Position numbers and translations under genes: made by a program
In this document: positions 9,106 through 18,839 of the stretch, in pieces
Layout: each line of letters opens with the position of its first letter
Position numbering within the stretch: the first letter of the stretch is position 1
Source of the DNA: Williamsia sp. 1138
Lineage (GTDB): Bacteria; Actinomycetota; Actinomycetes; Mycobacteriales; Mycobacteriaceae
Length of the DNA: 64,000 bases
Assembly (NCBI RefSeq): GCF_002095435.2
Contig: NZ_MJEJ02000051.1
Span: 62,001-126,000 of the forward strand
Reading direction: 5' to 3'
Notes under the pieces: generated by a model
Databases searched by the model: none
Seen by the model: the letters and a program-made list of their open reading frames with translations, nothing else
What the model was told of the DNA's origin: nothing

Positions 9106-9693
9106 TTGTCTTTGCTGACCATTGGCGACCAATTTCCCTCATACAATCTGACGGCCGTCATCGGTGGAGATCTCTCGAAGGTCAACGCCCAGCAGCCCGA
9201 CGACTACTTCACGACCATCACGAGCGACGACTCCGCCGGCAAGTGGCGCATCGTCTTCTTCTGGCCCAAGGACTTCACGTTCGTGTGCCCCACCGAGATC
9301 GCAGCATTCGGCAAGCTGAACGATGAGTTCGCCGATCGCGACGCCCAGGTACTCGGCGCATCCGTCGACAACGAGTTCGTCCACTTCCAGTGGAGGGCAC
9401 AGCACGAAGATCTCAAGACGCTCCCCTTCCCCATGCTGTCAGATCTCAAGCGCGAACTGGCCTCGGCTGCAGGAGTTCTCAACGCCGACGGTGTCGCCGA
9501 CCGCGCAACCTTCATCGTCGACCCGAACAACGAGATCCAGTTCGTCTCCGTCACCGCCGGCTCCGTCGGCCGCAATGTCGACGAGGTTCTGCGAGTGCTC
9601 GACGCGCTGCAGTCGGACGAATTGTGCGCCTGCAACTGGAAAAAGGGTGATCCCACCATCGACGCAGGCGAACTGCTGACTGCGAGCGTCTGA
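9106..9693 (+). CDS. ahpC: Alkyl hydroperoxide reductase AhpC (2-Cys peroxiredoxin)
   Basis: This 195-residue typical 2-Cys peroxiredoxin reduces hydrogen peroxide, organic peroxides and peroxynitrite. Peroxidatic Cys61 sits in [10 protein letters not shown]. Two C-terminal cysteines, Cys174 and Cys176 in ELCACNW, match the three-cysteine arrangement of mycobacterial AhpC. Translation starts at TTG, chosen because AAGGAG lies five bases upstream (9095-9100). The gene is divergent from oxyR and two bases ahead of ahpD, whose product recharges it with electrons. Confidence 0.96.
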   Translation: MSLLTIGDQFPSYNLTAVIGGDLSKVNAQQPDDYFTTITSDDSAGKWRIVFFWPKDFTFVCPTEIAAFGKLNDEFADRDAQVLGASVDNEFVHFQWRAQHEDLKTLPFPMLSDLKRELASAAGVLNADGVADRATFIVDPNNEIQFVSVTAGSVGRNVDEVLRVLDALQSDELCACNWKKGDPTIDAGELLTASV

Positions 9694-9695
9694 GG

Positions 9696-10226
9696 ATGAG
9701 TATCGACAACCTGAAGGAAGCGCTTCCGGAGTACGCGAAAGACCTCAAGCTCAACCTGGGGTCCATCTCGAGGACCACGGTCCTCAAGGACGAGCAACTC
9801 TGGGGAACCCTCCTCTCGACCGCGGCAGCCACCAAGAACGCCGTGGTACTCAAGGAGATCGCAGACGAAGCCGCGGACAACCTGTCGGCTGACGCATACA
9901 ACGCCGCGTTGGGCGCCGCCTCGATCATGGGCATGAACAACGTGTTCTATCGCGGTCGCGGATTTCTCGACGGCAAGTACGACGACCTGCGTCCCGGGCT
10001 ACGGATGAACATCATCGGTAACCCCGGTGTGGACAAGGCCGATTTCGAACTCTGGTCGTTCGCGGTGTCCTCGATCAACGGTTGCGGTCATTGTGTTGCA
10101 GCGCATGAGAACACACTGCGCGAAGCGGGCATCGACCGCGAAGCGATCTTCGAATCGCTCAAGGTCGCCTCCATCGTGGCGGGGGTGGCAGCCGCCCTCA
10201 GCACTGCCGAGGTGCTCGTCGGGTAA
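9696..10226 (+). CDS. ahpD: Alkyl hydroperoxide reductase adaptor AhpD
   Basis: This 176-residue carboxymuconolactone-decarboxylase-fold protein links AhpC to lipoamide-based reduction (dihydrolipoamide succinyltransferase and lipoamide dehydrogenase in mycobacteria). The catalytic motif [12 protein letters not shown] places the cysteines at 130 and 133, the same positions as in M. tuberculosis AhpD, and includes the conserved His137. It lies two bases after ahpC and is followed by a strong hairpin, so the operon is ahpC-ahpD. Confidence 0.95.
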   Translation: MSIDNLKEALPEYAKDLKLNLGSISRTTVLKDEQLWGTLLSTAAATKNAVVLKEIADEAADNLSADAYNAALGAASIMGMNNVFYRGRGFLDGKYDDLRPGLRMNIIGNPGVDKADFELWSFAVSSINGCGHCVAAHENTLREAGIDREAIFESLKVASIVAGVAAALSTAEVLVG

Positions 10227-10245
10227 CTCCTGGCGGTGACGTACG

Positions 10246-10279
10246 AAGAGCAGGGACTCCGCGCGGAGTCCCTGCTCTT
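10246..10279. terminator. Terminator of ahpCD, bidirectional
   Basis: A perfect 15-base stem (10246-10260 with 10265-10279) with a GCGC loop starts with AAGAG and ends with CTCTTTGTT. It lies between the convergent stops of ahpD (10226) and the aminotransferase (10297) and should stop transcription from both sides. Confidence 0.85.
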
Positions 10280-10296
10280 TGTTGTCCACAGACGAA

Positions 10297-11535
10297 TTAC
10301 GTCAAAGCATCTGACATTCGCTCGGCGAGTTCGGCGACCTGAGCCGAGGTCATCACGAACGACGGTGAGATCTGCAGCGCGCCTTGGCCTGCGGCCCGAC
10401 CACTGACACCGTGACGGCGTAGCGCTGCGATGACCGCAGGTGCCGTGCCCGGGTCCTCCAGCTGCACGGCGCTCACCGCGCCGAGTCCGCTGCGCACCTC
10501 ACTCACCGCGGGCAGATCCGCGAGTGGAGCGAGCGCCACATGCAGGTCCGATTCCAGCCGTGCCGCCTCTTCGCGCAGCCCCTCGGACTCGATGATGTCC
10601 AGGTTCGCCATGGCCGCAGCGGCCGCACCTGCGTGCCCGCCGTAGGTGTAACCGTGCCGCCACCACACCCCGCCGGCGTAAAACGGCTCAGCGATGTGGG
10701 GCGCGATGAACAACGCGCCCATCGGCACGTATCCCGACGTCAAACCCTTCGCGGTGGCGATCATGTCCGGCTGGAGATCGAAACGTGTCGAGGCGAACCA
10801 CGACCCACCGATGCGTCCGAACCCGGTCACCACTTCGTCGGCCACGAAGAGCACGTCGTTGTCGCGGCAGATCTGGCGCACCTCGGTCAGGTAGCCCTCT
10901 GGTGGCAGATAGATGCCGCCGGCCCCGATGATCGGCTCGCAGAAGAAGGCGGCGATGTTGTCGGCGCCGATCCGCTCGATCAAGCCGAGCAGGCTCTTCG
11001 CGTCATCCCACTCGACCGTCGCCGCGTCCGTCATCAGTTCGCCGTAGTTCTCGCGGTTGGGCGGTAGCCCTGACAATGCTGTTCCGCCGACGTGCATACC
11101 GTGGTACGCCTTGGTGCGGCCCACCACGATCTTCTTGTCGGGCTTTCCCAGTTCGTGCCAGTAGCGCCGTGCGAGTTTGACCGCCGAGTCGACCGAGTCG
11201 CTGCCGCCCGAGGTGAAGAACACCTTGCTACCGGGAATGGGCGCGAGGCCAGCGAGACGGTCCCCGAGCGCAGCGGTGACGTCCGAGGTGATGTCCCCGA
11301 AGCCCGAGTAATGGGCGAGCGTGCCCAGCTGGCGCGCGACCGCCTCGGCGATCTGGGTCCGGCCGTGACCGACGTTCGTGAACCAGAGTCCCGCTGTCGC
11401 GTCGAGGTACTTGTTACCCGAGGTGTCCCAGATGTGTACGCCCTCACCCTTGGCGACCACGAATGGCCCGGTGGCGCTCACCGCGCCCATGTCGGCGAAA
11501 CCGTGCCAGAGACCGGCGGAAGTCGAAGCAGTCAT
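10297..11535 (-). CDS. Class III pyridoxal-phosphate aminotransferase
   Basis: This 412-residue fold-type I aminotransferase belongs to the omega-amino acid:pyruvate / beta-alanine-pyruvate subgroup. The PLP lysine is Lys263 in TAKGLTSGYVP. Asp233 in VADEVVTGFGR contacts the pyridine nitrogen. SGGSDSVDSAVKLAR (110-124) forms the phosphate-binding part and AYHGMHVGGTALSG is typical of the subgroup. The physiological amine could be an omega-amino acid, putrescine or GABA, and sequence alone does not decide. It stands alone, convergent to ahpD and divergent from hrpA. Confidence 0.88.
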   Translation of the reverse strand: MTASTSAGLWHGFADMGAVSATGPFVVAKGEGVHIWDTSGNKYLDATAGLWFTNVGHGRTQIAEAVARQLGTLAHYSGFGDITSDVTAALGDRLAGLAPIPGSKVFFTSGGSDSVDSAVKLARRYWHELGKPDKKIVVGRTKAYHGMHVGGTALSGLPPNRENYGELMTDAATVEWDDAKSLLGLIERIGADNIAAFFCEPIIGAGGIYLPPEGYLTEVRQICRDNDVLFVADEVVTGFGRIGGSWFASTRFDLQPDMIATAKGLTSGYVPMGALFIAPHIAEPFYAGGVWWRHGYTYGGHAGAAAAAMANLDIIESEGLREEAARLESDLHVALAPLADLPAVSEVRSGLGAVSAVQLEDPGTAPAVIAALRRHGVSGRAAGQGALQISPSFVMTSAQVAELAERMSDALT

Positions 11536-11616
11536 GCGCTACATCATGCCCGCAGCGCTGCGGGCGACACCAGCCTGGGCCGGGGCACTCCCTCGCCGGA
11601 CTATCATGGAGGAGAT

Positions 11617-14600
11617 ATGTCGACCGCGCCGAACGAGTCCAACAAGACAGCCGACCAGGCTCCCGGACGACGCAGGCGCCGCCCTGATCAGCGGCGAGGA
11701 AACCGGTCTCGGCTGTCCCCCGCCGAGACCGAGCGTCGGCGGGCCCTGGTGCCCACCATCAGCTATCCCCCCGAGTTGCCGGTCTCCGCTGCTCGCGAGG
11801 ACATCGCGGCAGCGATCTTGCAGCACCAGGTGATCGTGGTGGCAGGTGAGACCGGATCCGGCAAGACGACGCAGTTGCCGAAGATCTGCCTAGAACTCGG
11901 CCGAGGTGTCTCCGGACGTATCGGGCACACTCAACCACGGCGCCTCGCCGCCCGCTCGGTGGCGGAGCGAATCGCAGAGGAGACCGGTACCGAACTCGGC
12001 GAATTGATCGGCTATTCGGTGCGATTCACCGACAGGGCCGGTGATGACACGCTCGTGAAGGTCATGACCGACGGCATCTTGCTGCGGGAGTTGTCGCGTG
12101 ATCGACAGCTGCGCGAATACGACACGCTGATCATCGACGAGGCGCACGAGCGCAGCCTCAACATCGACTTCATACTCGGGTACCTCAAGCAGCTCCTGCC
12201 CCAACGGCCGGACCTGAAGGTGATCATCACCTCGGCCACCATCGAGCCCGGACGCTTCGCCGAACATTTCGCCACGGACGGCGCCCCGGTGCCGATCATC
12301 GAGGTGTCGGGCCGGACGTACCCGGTGGAGGTTCGCTACCGACCGCTGATCGTGGAGGACGAAGACGAAGCAGATCTCGACCAGCTGCAGGCGATCGGCG
12401 CGGCAGTTGACGAACTCTTCCGACAAGGCCCGGGTGACATCCTGGTCTTTCTTCCCACCGAGCGTGAGATCACGGACACCGCCGCCTCGTTGAAGCATCT
12501 GGAAGCCAAGGGCGTCGAGGTCATACCGCTGTTTGCACGCCTGTCGGCCGCCGACCAGCACCGCGTGTTCTCGCCGCACCGCGGGCGCCGAATCGTGCTG
12601 TCCACCAACGTCGCCGAGACGTCGCTGACGGTTCCCGGGATCCACTACGTGATCGACGCCGGCACCGCGCGCATCTCCCGGTATTCGACCCGCACAAAAG
12701 TGCAGCGACTGCCGATCGAACCGATCTCCCAGGCCAGCGCGCGACAGCGCGCCGGCCGCTGTGGCCGGGTGGCCGCGGGCGTGTGCATCCGCCTCTACAG
12801 CGAGGATGACTTCGAGTCACGTCCGGAATACACCGAACCGGAGATTCTGCGAACCAATCTCGCCGCAGTGATCTTGACGATGACCTCACTGGGCCTCGGC
12901 GATGTCGGTCGCTTTCCCTTCGTGCAACCACCCGACCCCAAGGCCATTCGCGACGGGCAGCAACTGCTCGAAGAACTCGGGGCACTCGCAGCGCCGACGG
13001 CGGACACACCGGTGCGGCGGTTGACTCCCATCGGGAAGTCGTTGTCCCGCATCCCCGTTGATCCGAGACTTGCGCGCATGCTGGTAGAGGCCGAGACGCA
13101 GGGCGCCCTCGGGCCCATGCTGGTGATCACCGCCGCGCTCTCTCTGCCCGACGTCCGCGAACGACCCGCAGACCATCGCCAGGCCGCCGACGAGTCGCAC
13201 AAACGATTTGCCGTGCCGGGTTCAGAGTTCCTGACCCTGCTCAATCTCTGGGTGTACCTTGAAGATCTGCGAAAAGAACTTTCCTCCAACCAATTCCGCA
13301 AGCGTTGCAGTCGAGAGTTCCTCCATGGCCTCCGCATTCGGGAGTGGCGGGACCTGCACTCCCAACTCGTCCGGATCGCGCGCGACCTCGGCTGGACGGT
13401 GCCCGGTACCGTGGCAGCACCAGAGGCAGACACGCCTGCGGCGACCGCAATCCACCAGTCTGTGCTCTCTGGCCTGTTGAGTCAGATCGGCGTTCGCGAA
13501 GGCGACACCAAGGAATTCCTGGGATCACGCGGTACCAAGTTCATGATCTTCCCCGGGTCCTATCTGTCGAACAAGCCACCACGCTTCGTGATGGCCGCGG
13601 AGATCGTCGAGACGTCGCGCCTGTGGGCACGCACTGCCGCCCGCATCGAGCCCGAGTGGGCCGAACGCCTCGCCGGGGACCTCGTCAAACGGCAGTACAG
13701 CGAGCCGCACTGGTCGGGAAAACACTCTGCGGCAATGGCATACGAACGGGTGACTCTCTACTGCGTCCCGCTGGTCACGCAACGTCGCGTGAACTACGGC
13801 TCGATCGATCCCGAGGCCGCCAGGGAGTTGTTCATCCGGCACGCACTGGTCGAAGGTGACTGGCGCACGCAGCACCCGTTCTTCCATCGCAACCGCGCGT
13901 TGCTCGACGACGCCGAGGAGTCGGTACATCGGGTCCGTCGTACCGACGTCATCGTCGATGACGACACGCTCTTCGCCTTCTACGATCAGCACATCGGACC
14001 GGAGGTGGTGTCGGGCAGGCACTTCGACACCTGGTGGAAGACTGCCCGCAAACGCTCTCCCACGCTCCTCGACCTCGACCCTGCCGACCTGGTCGCAGCC
14101 GACGCCGCAAGTGATCCCACCGGATTCCCCGACCGGTGGCGCCAGGGCGACACCAGCTATGACCTGCGCTATCGCTTCGAGCCCGGTACGGCCGACGACG
14201 GTGTCACCGTACTGATACCGCTGTCGCTCCTCGTCCGGGCCCGTCCGTCCGGGTTCGACTGGCTGGTGCCGGGAATGCGACTGGAGCTGATCACCGAACT
14301 GCTGCGTACGCTCCCGAAAACCCTACGGCGTCAGGTGGGTCCGGCTCCCGACCTCGCGGCGGACATCCTGGCGTCGGTGACCCCGCGGGCCCGTCCGCTG
14401 ACCGAGTCGGTGGCAGAACAAGTCCGCGACCGTACCGGCGTGGCCGTCGCCGCGGCCGACCTGCGCGTCGCCGCGCTACCGGCTCATCTGCGCATGACCT
14501 TCGCGGCCACCGATGCGGGCGGAAACGTACTCGCGACGTCGAAGTCCCTGCGCGAGTTGCAAGATGCACTCGCAGCACGGGCCCGTGCAGCGCTCGAGAG

Positions 14601-15474
14601 CGAGGCGGCCGCCGTTGCCGTCCCGGTGGCGAACACCTGGACTGCCGACACCTTCGGCGACATCGACCGCACCGTGAGCGCTGTGGTCGCCGGCCAGGAG
14701 ATCACCAGCTACCCCGCTCTGGTCCGCCGTGGCAAGGGTTTCACCGTGGTCGCCGCCGCGACCGCGGCCGAGCAAGAGGCGAACATGTACCTTGCGGTCG
14801 TCGATCTGCTCATCGCCGGCCTGCCCGCCCTACGACAATCCGCCACGACCGCCCTGAGCACCGCCCACCGGCTGGCCCTCAGTCAGAGCCCGTACCCCAC
14901 CACCACCGCGTTGCTCGCCGACTGCGTGCGCGGTGCAGTGGTCGATCTCGTTCCGCATCAACCGAATGTGTGGACGGCCGCCGAATTCGCAGCTCTCAGG
15001 ACACATGTCGCCGGCCAGGTGAACCGCCGCGCCACCGAGAAGCTGAGCCAGGCGGCGGACATCCTCTCCCGGGTCGCCCCGCTTCGGCGCGCACTCGACT
15101 CCACCTCGGTGACGGCCGCCAAGGACGACGTCCTCGAACAACTGGACGAGCTGGTGTTCGATGGGTTCATCTCCGCGACCAGTGCGGTTGCGTTGCGCGA
15201 GATCCCACGATATCTAGACGCGGCGATCTCGCGACTCGAGCAACTACCGGCGAGTGCCACGAGGGATGCACAGGCCATGGACACCATCGATCGAGTGGTC
15301 GCGGCATGGGCCGCGCATGTGCGCACGGTCCCCCAACCGCGCCGCGATGCCGTCAACGAGCAAGCGGGCTGGATGGTCGAGGAGCTGCGGGTGGGGCTGT
15401 TCGCCCAGCACTTGGGGACCGCCTACCCCGTCTCGGAGAAGCGAGTCGTGAAGGCGATCAAAGCACTCCGATGA
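11617..15474 (+). CDS. hrpA: ATP-dependent RNA helicase HrpA
   Basis: This 1,285-residue DEAH-box helicase has motif I GETGSGKT (78-85), motif II DEAH (174-177), motif III SATIE, and motif VI QRAGRCGRVAAG. After the helicase core come the HA2/OB-fold region and a long C-terminal part typical of bacterial HrpA (DUF3418). Bacterial HrpA is implicated in processing fimbrial mRNA and in rescuing stalled or collided ribosomes in E. coli. The ATG at 11617 was chosen because GGAGGAG lies just upstream; the longer frame runs through the divergent aminotransferase. The N-terminal 35 residues are Arg-rich and disordered. The last codons lie in a small tandem duplication. Confidence 0.93.
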   Translation: MSTAPNESNKTADQAPGRRRRRPDQRRGNRSRLSPAETERRRALVPTISYPPELPVSAAREDIAAAILQHQVIVVAGETGSGKTTQLPKICLELGRGVSGRIGHTQPRRLAARSVAERIAEETGTELGELIGYSVRFTDRAGDDTLVKVMTDGILLRELSRDRQLREYDTLIIDEAHERSLNIDFILGYLKQLLPQRPDLKVIITSATIEPGRFAEHFATDGAPVPIIEVSGRTYPVEVRYRPLIVEDEDEADLDQLQAIGAAVDELFRQGPGDILVFLPTEREITDTAASLKHLEAKGVEVIPLFARLSAADQHRVFSPHRGRRIVLSTNVAETSLTVPGIHYVIDAGTARISRYSTRTKVQRLPIEPISQASARQRAGRCGRVAAGVCIRLYSEDDFESRPEYTEPEILRTNLAAVILTMTSLGLGDVGRFPFVQPPDPKAIRDGQQLLEELGALAAPTADTPVRRLTPIGKSLSRIPVDPRLARMLVEAETQGALGPMLVITAALSLPDVRERPADHRQAADESHKRFAVPGSEFLTLLNLWVYLEDLRKELSSNQFRKRCSREFLHGLRIREWRDLHSQLVRIARDLGWTVPGTVAAPEADTPAATAIHQSVLSGLLSQIGVREGDTKEFLGSRGTKFMIFPGSYLSNKPPRFVMAAEIVETSRLWARTAARIEPEWAERLAGDLVKRQYSEPHWSGKHSAAMAYERVTLYCVPLVTQRRVNYGSIDPEAARELFIRHALVEGDWRTQHPFFHRNRALLDDAEESVHRVRRTDVIVDDDTLFAFYDQHIGPEVVSGRHFDTWWKTARKRSPTLLDLDPADLVAADAASDPTGFPDRWRQGDTSYDLRYRFEPGTADDGVTVLIPLSLLVRARPSGFDWLVPGMRLELITELLRTLPKTLRRQVGPAPDLAADILASVTPRARPLTESVAEQVRDRTGVAVAAADLRVAALPAHLRMTFAATDAGGNVLATSKSLRELQDALAARARAALESEAAAVAVPVANTWTADTFGDIDRTVSAVVAGQEITSYPALVRRGKGFTVVAAATAAEQEANMYLAVVDLLIAGLPALRQSATTALSTAHRLALSQSPYPTTTALLADCVRGAVVDLVPHQPNVWTAAEFAALRTHVAGQVNRRATEKLSQAADILSRVAPLRRALDSTSVTAAKDDVLEQLDELVFDGFISATSAVALREIPRYLDAAISRLEQLPASATRDAQAMDTIDRVVAAWAAHVRTVPQPRRDAVNEQAGWMVEELRVGLFAQHLGTAYPVSEKRVVKAIKALR

Positions 15475-15493
15475 TCGAAGCACTCCGATGATC
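15461..15493 (+). repeat. Short tandem duplication at the end of hrpA
   Basis: A 17-base unit AAGCACTCCGATGATCG is repeated almost exactly twice head to tail. The first copy includes the hrpA stop codon (15472-15474); the second lies just outside, 14 bases before the convergent nrdR stop. It looks like replication slippage without consequence for the protein. Confidence 0.8.
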
Positions 15494-15507
15494 AACGCGA
15501 TCGACGG

Positions 15508-15957
15508 TCATGGCTTGGCAGCACGCAGATCGTCGATCTCCTTCTGAAAGTCGTCGACGGAATCGAACGAGCGATACACCGAGGCGAACCGCAAATAGGC
15601 GACCTCGTCCAGGTCGCGCAACGGTCCGAGAATGGCCAGGCCGACCTCGTTGCTCGGAACCTCGGCCGAACCGGTGGCGCGAACAGCTTCTTCCACCTGC
15701 TGCGCCAGCTGCTGGAGCTTCGCATCGTCCACGGCGCGTCCCTGGCACGCCCGGCGTACACCTCTCATCACCTTCTCGCGACTGAAGGGTTCGGTGACCC
15801 CCGTGCGCTTGACGACAGCGAGCACCGCACTCTCCACGGTGGTGAACCGGCGGCCGCACTGCGAACACGAGCGACGGCGCCTGATCGCCTGCCCCTCGTC
15901 CGCCACCCGAGAATCGACGACTCGGGTGTCCTCGTTCTTGCAAAACGGGCAATGCAT
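15508..15957 (-). CDS. nrdR: Transcriptional repressor NrdR
   Basis: This 149-residue regulator of ribonucleotide reductase genes has an N-terminal zinc ribbon with Cys3, Cys6, Cys31 and Cys34 (MHCPFC and SCSQCG). The ATP-cone that binds ATP or dATP follows, recognised from [20 protein letters not shown]. NrdR binds NrdR boxes upstream of nrd operons when dATP is high; no nrd gene lies in this window. The start is the ATG of [10 protein letters not shown], and the longer frame adds non-conserved residues. It lies downstream of the LysM gene next to lexA, the usual order in mycobacteria. Confidence 0.95.
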   Translation of the reverse strand: MHCPFCKNEDTRVVDSRVADEGQAIRRRRSCSQCGRRFTTVESAVLAVVKRTGVTEPFSREKVMRGVRRACQGRAVDDAKLQQLAQQVEEAVRATGSAEVPSNEVGLAILGPLRDLDEVAYLRFASVYRSFDSVDDFQKEIDDLRAAKP

Positions 15958-16052
15958 GCAGGGTCCCTCGACTGTCGGCGGCCCAGGCATGGTGACCGGG
16001 CACTCTGACGTCGAGGATACCGCCCAGGCAATTGGCTGCGGCGGCACTGCGG

Positions 16053-16565
16053 CTACCGCGCGTACACCGGTGTGAGCAGCGACTGCCCGACGGACAACGC
16101 CGAGTTGTTCATGCCGTTGAGCTCCATGATCTCGTCGACGACCGCTGCGGTGGGCATCTCGGGTGCGAGCCGAGAGGCAATGTCACTCAGGGACTCTCCG
16201 GATTGCACGTGGACGATCGCCGTCCCGGTGGTCGCCGGGGTCGCGGACTGCTGCACCAGGCCGCCGAAGAACATCATGAAAACCACCAGTGCCATGAGGC
16301 CTACACCGGTTACCGCAGCAGCGGCCCACGCCCGGCGACGGACGTACACGCTCCTGGTTGTCGGCGTCGGCCGTTGCGTTGCGTTGTCCGATTCGCCGCA
16401 CGAGACCGCGGAGCCTCGGCGGGCGACTCCATGGCGGCGATCCGCGGGACGGCTGGTATCGGCCGGCCGAACCGGACGAACGGTGCGCGTACCGGCGCCG
16501 GAATCGGCGAGCCGACGAACGGGCCGAGACGTTGCCGGCCGGTTGATGGTGGTGGCTGCAGTCAT
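16053..16565 (-). CDS. LysM-domain membrane protein divergent from lexA
   Basis: This 170-residue protein has a basic, disordered N-terminus (1-78), one membrane helix (about 80-104, rich in Val, Met and Phe) and an external LysM domain (about 118-167, from [16 protein letters not shown] to [11 protein letters not shown]). The topology is N-in, C-out with LysM facing peptidoglycan. The start at 16565 was chosen because the upstream extension runs into the LexA boxes. The homologous gene next to lexA in mycobacteria (Rv2719c type) is damage-inducible and affects division. By position and shared LexA boxes I infer the same here, similar to the YneA/DivS class of SOS division inhibitors. Confidence 0.85.
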   Translation of the reverse strand: MTAATTINRPATSRPVRRLADSGAGTRTVRPVRPADTSRPADRRHGVARRGSAVSCGESDNATQRPTPTTRSVYVRRRAWAAAAVTGVGLMALVVFMMFFGGLVQQSATPATTGTAIVHVQSGESLSDIASRLAPEMPTAAVVDEIMELNGMNNSALSVGQSLLTPVYAR

Positions 16566-16638
16566 GGGTTCGATCCTCAGGTCACTCGGAGACCGAAACG
16601 CAGCGGACTCGACCGCGAGGTTTCGATCACTCGTTCGA

Positions 16639-16654
16639 TTGAACGAATGTTCGA
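16639..16654. promoter_or_regulatory. LexA (SOS) box 1
   Basis: GAAC-GAAT-GTTC lies within TTGAACGAATGTTCGA, matching the actinobacterial LexA core GAAC-N4-GTTC without mismatch. It is the box nearer the LysM gene (74 bases from its start) and probably controls that side. An additional overlapping dyad TCGTTC-GATT-GAACGA begins at 16631. Confidence 0.85.
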
Positions 16655-16690
16655 GTTGTATCACGGGGGTCCGACACGCGCCACGCCCGC

Positions 16691-16706
16691 TCGAACAAAT
16701 GTTTGA
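16691..16706. promoter_or_regulatory. LexA (SOS) box 2
   Basis: TCGAACAAATGTTTGA has one mismatch from the core (GTTT for GTTC). It overlaps the proposed lexA -35 element, the expected place for autorepression. Confidence 0.8.
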
Positions 16707-16731
16707 GAGTTGTGACATTTTCCATTACCGT
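16703..16731 (+). promoter_or_regulatory. Proposed lexA promoter
   Basis: A -35 TTGAGA (16703-16708) and -10 TACCGT (16726-16731) are separated by 17 bases. LexA box 2 overlaps the -35. The lexA start codon lies 65 bases further on. Confidence 0.55.
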
Positions 16732-16796
16732 GAGGCCCATAAACCAAGGACGAACCTCGCACCGACCAGGCCACACACCACGAAATGGAGGCCCTG

Positions 16797-17516
16797 ATGG
16801 CCGAAACAACTGATTCCCGAAGTCCGCAAGAGTCGGCGGCAACCACCGTGGTCAGCACCGAACCCCTGGCCGAGGGCTCGCTGACACCTCGCCAGAAGGC
16901 CGTTCTCGAGGTCATCAGGGCGTCGGTGCGCGAGCGCGGTTATCCGCCGAGCATCCGTGAGATCGGCGACGCCGTCGGACTCACCTCCACATCCTCGGTC
17001 GCCCACCAGCTCCGCACCCTCGAACGCAAGGGATTCCTGCAGCGGGAGAACAATCGACCGCGAGCGGTCAACGTGCAGGACACCGACCTGAATCCGGCGA
17101 CGGCAGCTGGTCAGGTCCAGATCCCGGACGAATCCCTGCCAACGCCCACATTCGTACCCGTGCTCGGTCGAATTGCGGCCGGCGGCCCCATCCTCGCGGA
17201 GGAAGCTGTCGAAGACGTGTTCCCGCTACCCAAGGAACTCGTCGGGGAAGGTTCCCTGTTCCTGCTCAAGGTCGTTGGTGAGTCCATGATCGACGCCGCC
17301 ATCTGTGATGGCGACTGGGTGGTGGTCCGCCAGCAGAACGTAGCGGACAACGGCGACATCGTGGCCGCCATGATCGAGGGCGAGGCCACCGTCAAGACGT
17401 TCAAGCGCACGAAGGACGCCGTCTGGCTGATGCCGCACAGCCCGGTGTTCGATCCCATCCCCGGCAACGATGCGGTGATCCTCGGCAAGGTCGTCACCGT
17501 GATGCGGCGCCTCTGA
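16797..17516 (+). CDS. lexA: SOS repressor LexA
   Basis: This 239-residue SOS repressor and self-cleaving protease has an N-terminal winged helix (about 30-92) with [23 protein letters not shown] as the DNA-reading part. The cleavage site is Ala128-Gly129 in RIAAGGP. Catalytic Ser163 lies in GESMID and Lys200 in TVKTFKR. RecA-ssDNA triggers cleavage and induces the regulon. I chose the ATG at 16797 because a GGAG lies six bases upstream; an ATG at 16785 would add four residues. Two LexA boxes in the upstream region show autoregulation and shared control with the divergent LysM gene. Confidence 0.96.
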   Translation: MAETTDSRSPQESAATTVVSTEPLAEGSLTPRQKAVLEVIRASVRERGYPPSIREIGDAVGLTSTSSVAHQLRTLERKGFLQRENNRPRAVNVQDTDLNPATAAGQVQIPDESLPTPTFVPVLGRIAAGGPILAEEAVEDVFPLPKELVGEGSLFLLKVVGESMIDAAICDGDWVVVRQQNVADNGDIVAAMIEGEATVKTFKRTKDAVWLMPHSPVFDPIPGNDAVILGKVVTVMRRL

Positions 17517-17534
17517 ATCGACTGCCTGACAACA

Positions 17535-17575
17535 CCGAGCGGGGTGCACCGGATTATCCGGTGCACCCCGCTCGG
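17535..17575. terminator. Bidirectional terminator, lexA / acyl-CoA dehydrogenase
   Basis: A perfect 19-base stem (17535-17553 with 17557-17575) with a three-base loop lies between convergent stops at 17516 and 17591. GC content is high and the U-tract is weak (GGTTCGTCT). It probably serves both directions. Confidence 0.8.
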
Positions 17576-17590
17576 TTCGTCTGGAGGGAT

Positions 17591-18733
17591 TCAGATCCCC
17601 AGGCTGCGACCGATCACTTCCTTCATGATCTCGGTCGTGCCACCGTAGATGGTCTGGACCCGCGAATCGACAAAGGCCTTCGCGACCGAGTACTCACGCA
17701 TGTAGCCGTAGCCGCCGTGCAGCTGCAGGCAGCGATCGATGAGCTGAACCTGGTTCTCGGTGGCGTAGTACTTGGCCATCGCCGCGTCCGGAACCGTCAG
17801 TTTCTTCTCGTTGAGCAAGCCGATGCAGTGGTCGACGAATACGCGCGTCGTGGCGGTGGACGTCGCCAGTTCTGCGAGAAGGAAACGCGAGTTCTGGAAG
17901 TTGCCGATCGAACGGCCGAATGCCTTGCGGTCCTTCGCGTACTGCACGGTGGTCTCGAGGACGGCTTCCATGGCGGCGGCGGCGACAACTGCGATCGACA
18001 GGCGCTCACGGGGCAGGTTCTGCATCAGGTAGATGAAGCCGAGGCCCTCTTCACCGAGCAGATTCTCTGCAGGTACACGGACGTTGTCGAAGCTCAATTC
18101 CGCGGTGTCCTGCGCCTTCATCCCCAGCTTGTCCAGGTTCCGGCCCCGTTCGAAGCCGTCCATGTCACGCTCGACGACGAGCAGGCTGAAGCCTTTGGCG
18201 CCGGCTTCGGGGTCGGTGCGCGCGACCACGATCACGAGATCGGCGTTGATGCCGTTGGTGATGAAGGTCTTCGATCCGTTGAGGACCCAGTGATCGCCGT
18301 CTTTCTTGGCATTTGTCTTGATGCCCTGCAGATCGGAGCCGGTACCCGGCTCGGTCATGGCGATCGCGGTGATCAGCTCTCCGGAGGTGAAGCCGGGCAG
18401 CCAGCGTGCCTTCTGCTCATCGTTCGTCAATTCGAGCAGGTACGGCGCGATCACATCGTTGTGTAGCGGGAAACCGAGTCCGCTGTAGCCCCCACGGGCC
18501 GATTCCTCGGCGACGATGGCGTTGTAACGGAAGTCCTGGACTCCACCGCCCCCGAACTCCTCTGGAGCGTCGACGGCCAGGAAGCCGTTCTTTCCGGCTT
18601 CGATCCACACGTCACGATCGACGATGTTCTGCTCCTCCCAGCGATCGTGGTTCGGCGCCACGTGCTGGTCGAGGAAGCTGCGGTACGAATCACGGAAAAG
18701 TAGGTGCTCGGGCTCGAACAACGTGCGTTCCAT
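17591..18733 (-). CDS. Acyl-CoA dehydrogenase (FadE20-type)
   Basis: This 380-residue flavoprotein catalyses the first oxidation step of fatty acyl-CoA or branched-chain acyl-CoA breakdown. It shows the family signatures AMTEPGTGSDLQGIKT, the FAD/substrate loop LGMKAQDTAELSFDNVRVP, RKAFGRSIGNFQ and LHGGYGYMREYSV. The catalytic base is Glu368 in YGGTTEIMKE. The position next to hflX and dapF matches fadE20 in mycobacteria. Substrate length is not readable from the sequence. It stands alone between two intergenic regions. Confidence 0.9.
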   Translation of the reverse strand: MERTLFEPEHLLFRDSYRSFLDQHVAPNHDRWEEQNIVDRDVWIEAGKNGFLAVDAPEEFGGGGVQDFRYNAIVAEESARGGYSGLGFPLHNDVIAPYLLELTNDEQKARWLPGFTSGELITAIAMTEPGTGSDLQGIKTNAKKDGDHWVLNGSKTFITNGINADLVIVVARTDPEAGAKGFSLLVVERDMDGFERGRNLDKLGMKAQDTAELSFDNVRVPAENLLGEEGLGFIYLMQNLPRERLSIAVVAAAAMEAVLETTVQYAKDRKAFGRSIGNFQNSRFLLAELATSTATTRVFVDHCIGLLNEKKLTVPDAAMAKYYATENQVQLIDRCLQLHGGYGYMREYSVAKAFVDSRVQTIYGGTTEIMKEVIGRSLGI

Positions 18734-18839
18734 CAGCAGATCTCCATTACTAAGGGGACAAAGCAGGCGAAGGGGGCGACGCCTCGGTTCCCATTAACTG
18801 TAACTGGATTCTACATCTCGCCCAAAACGTGGGCAGTGA

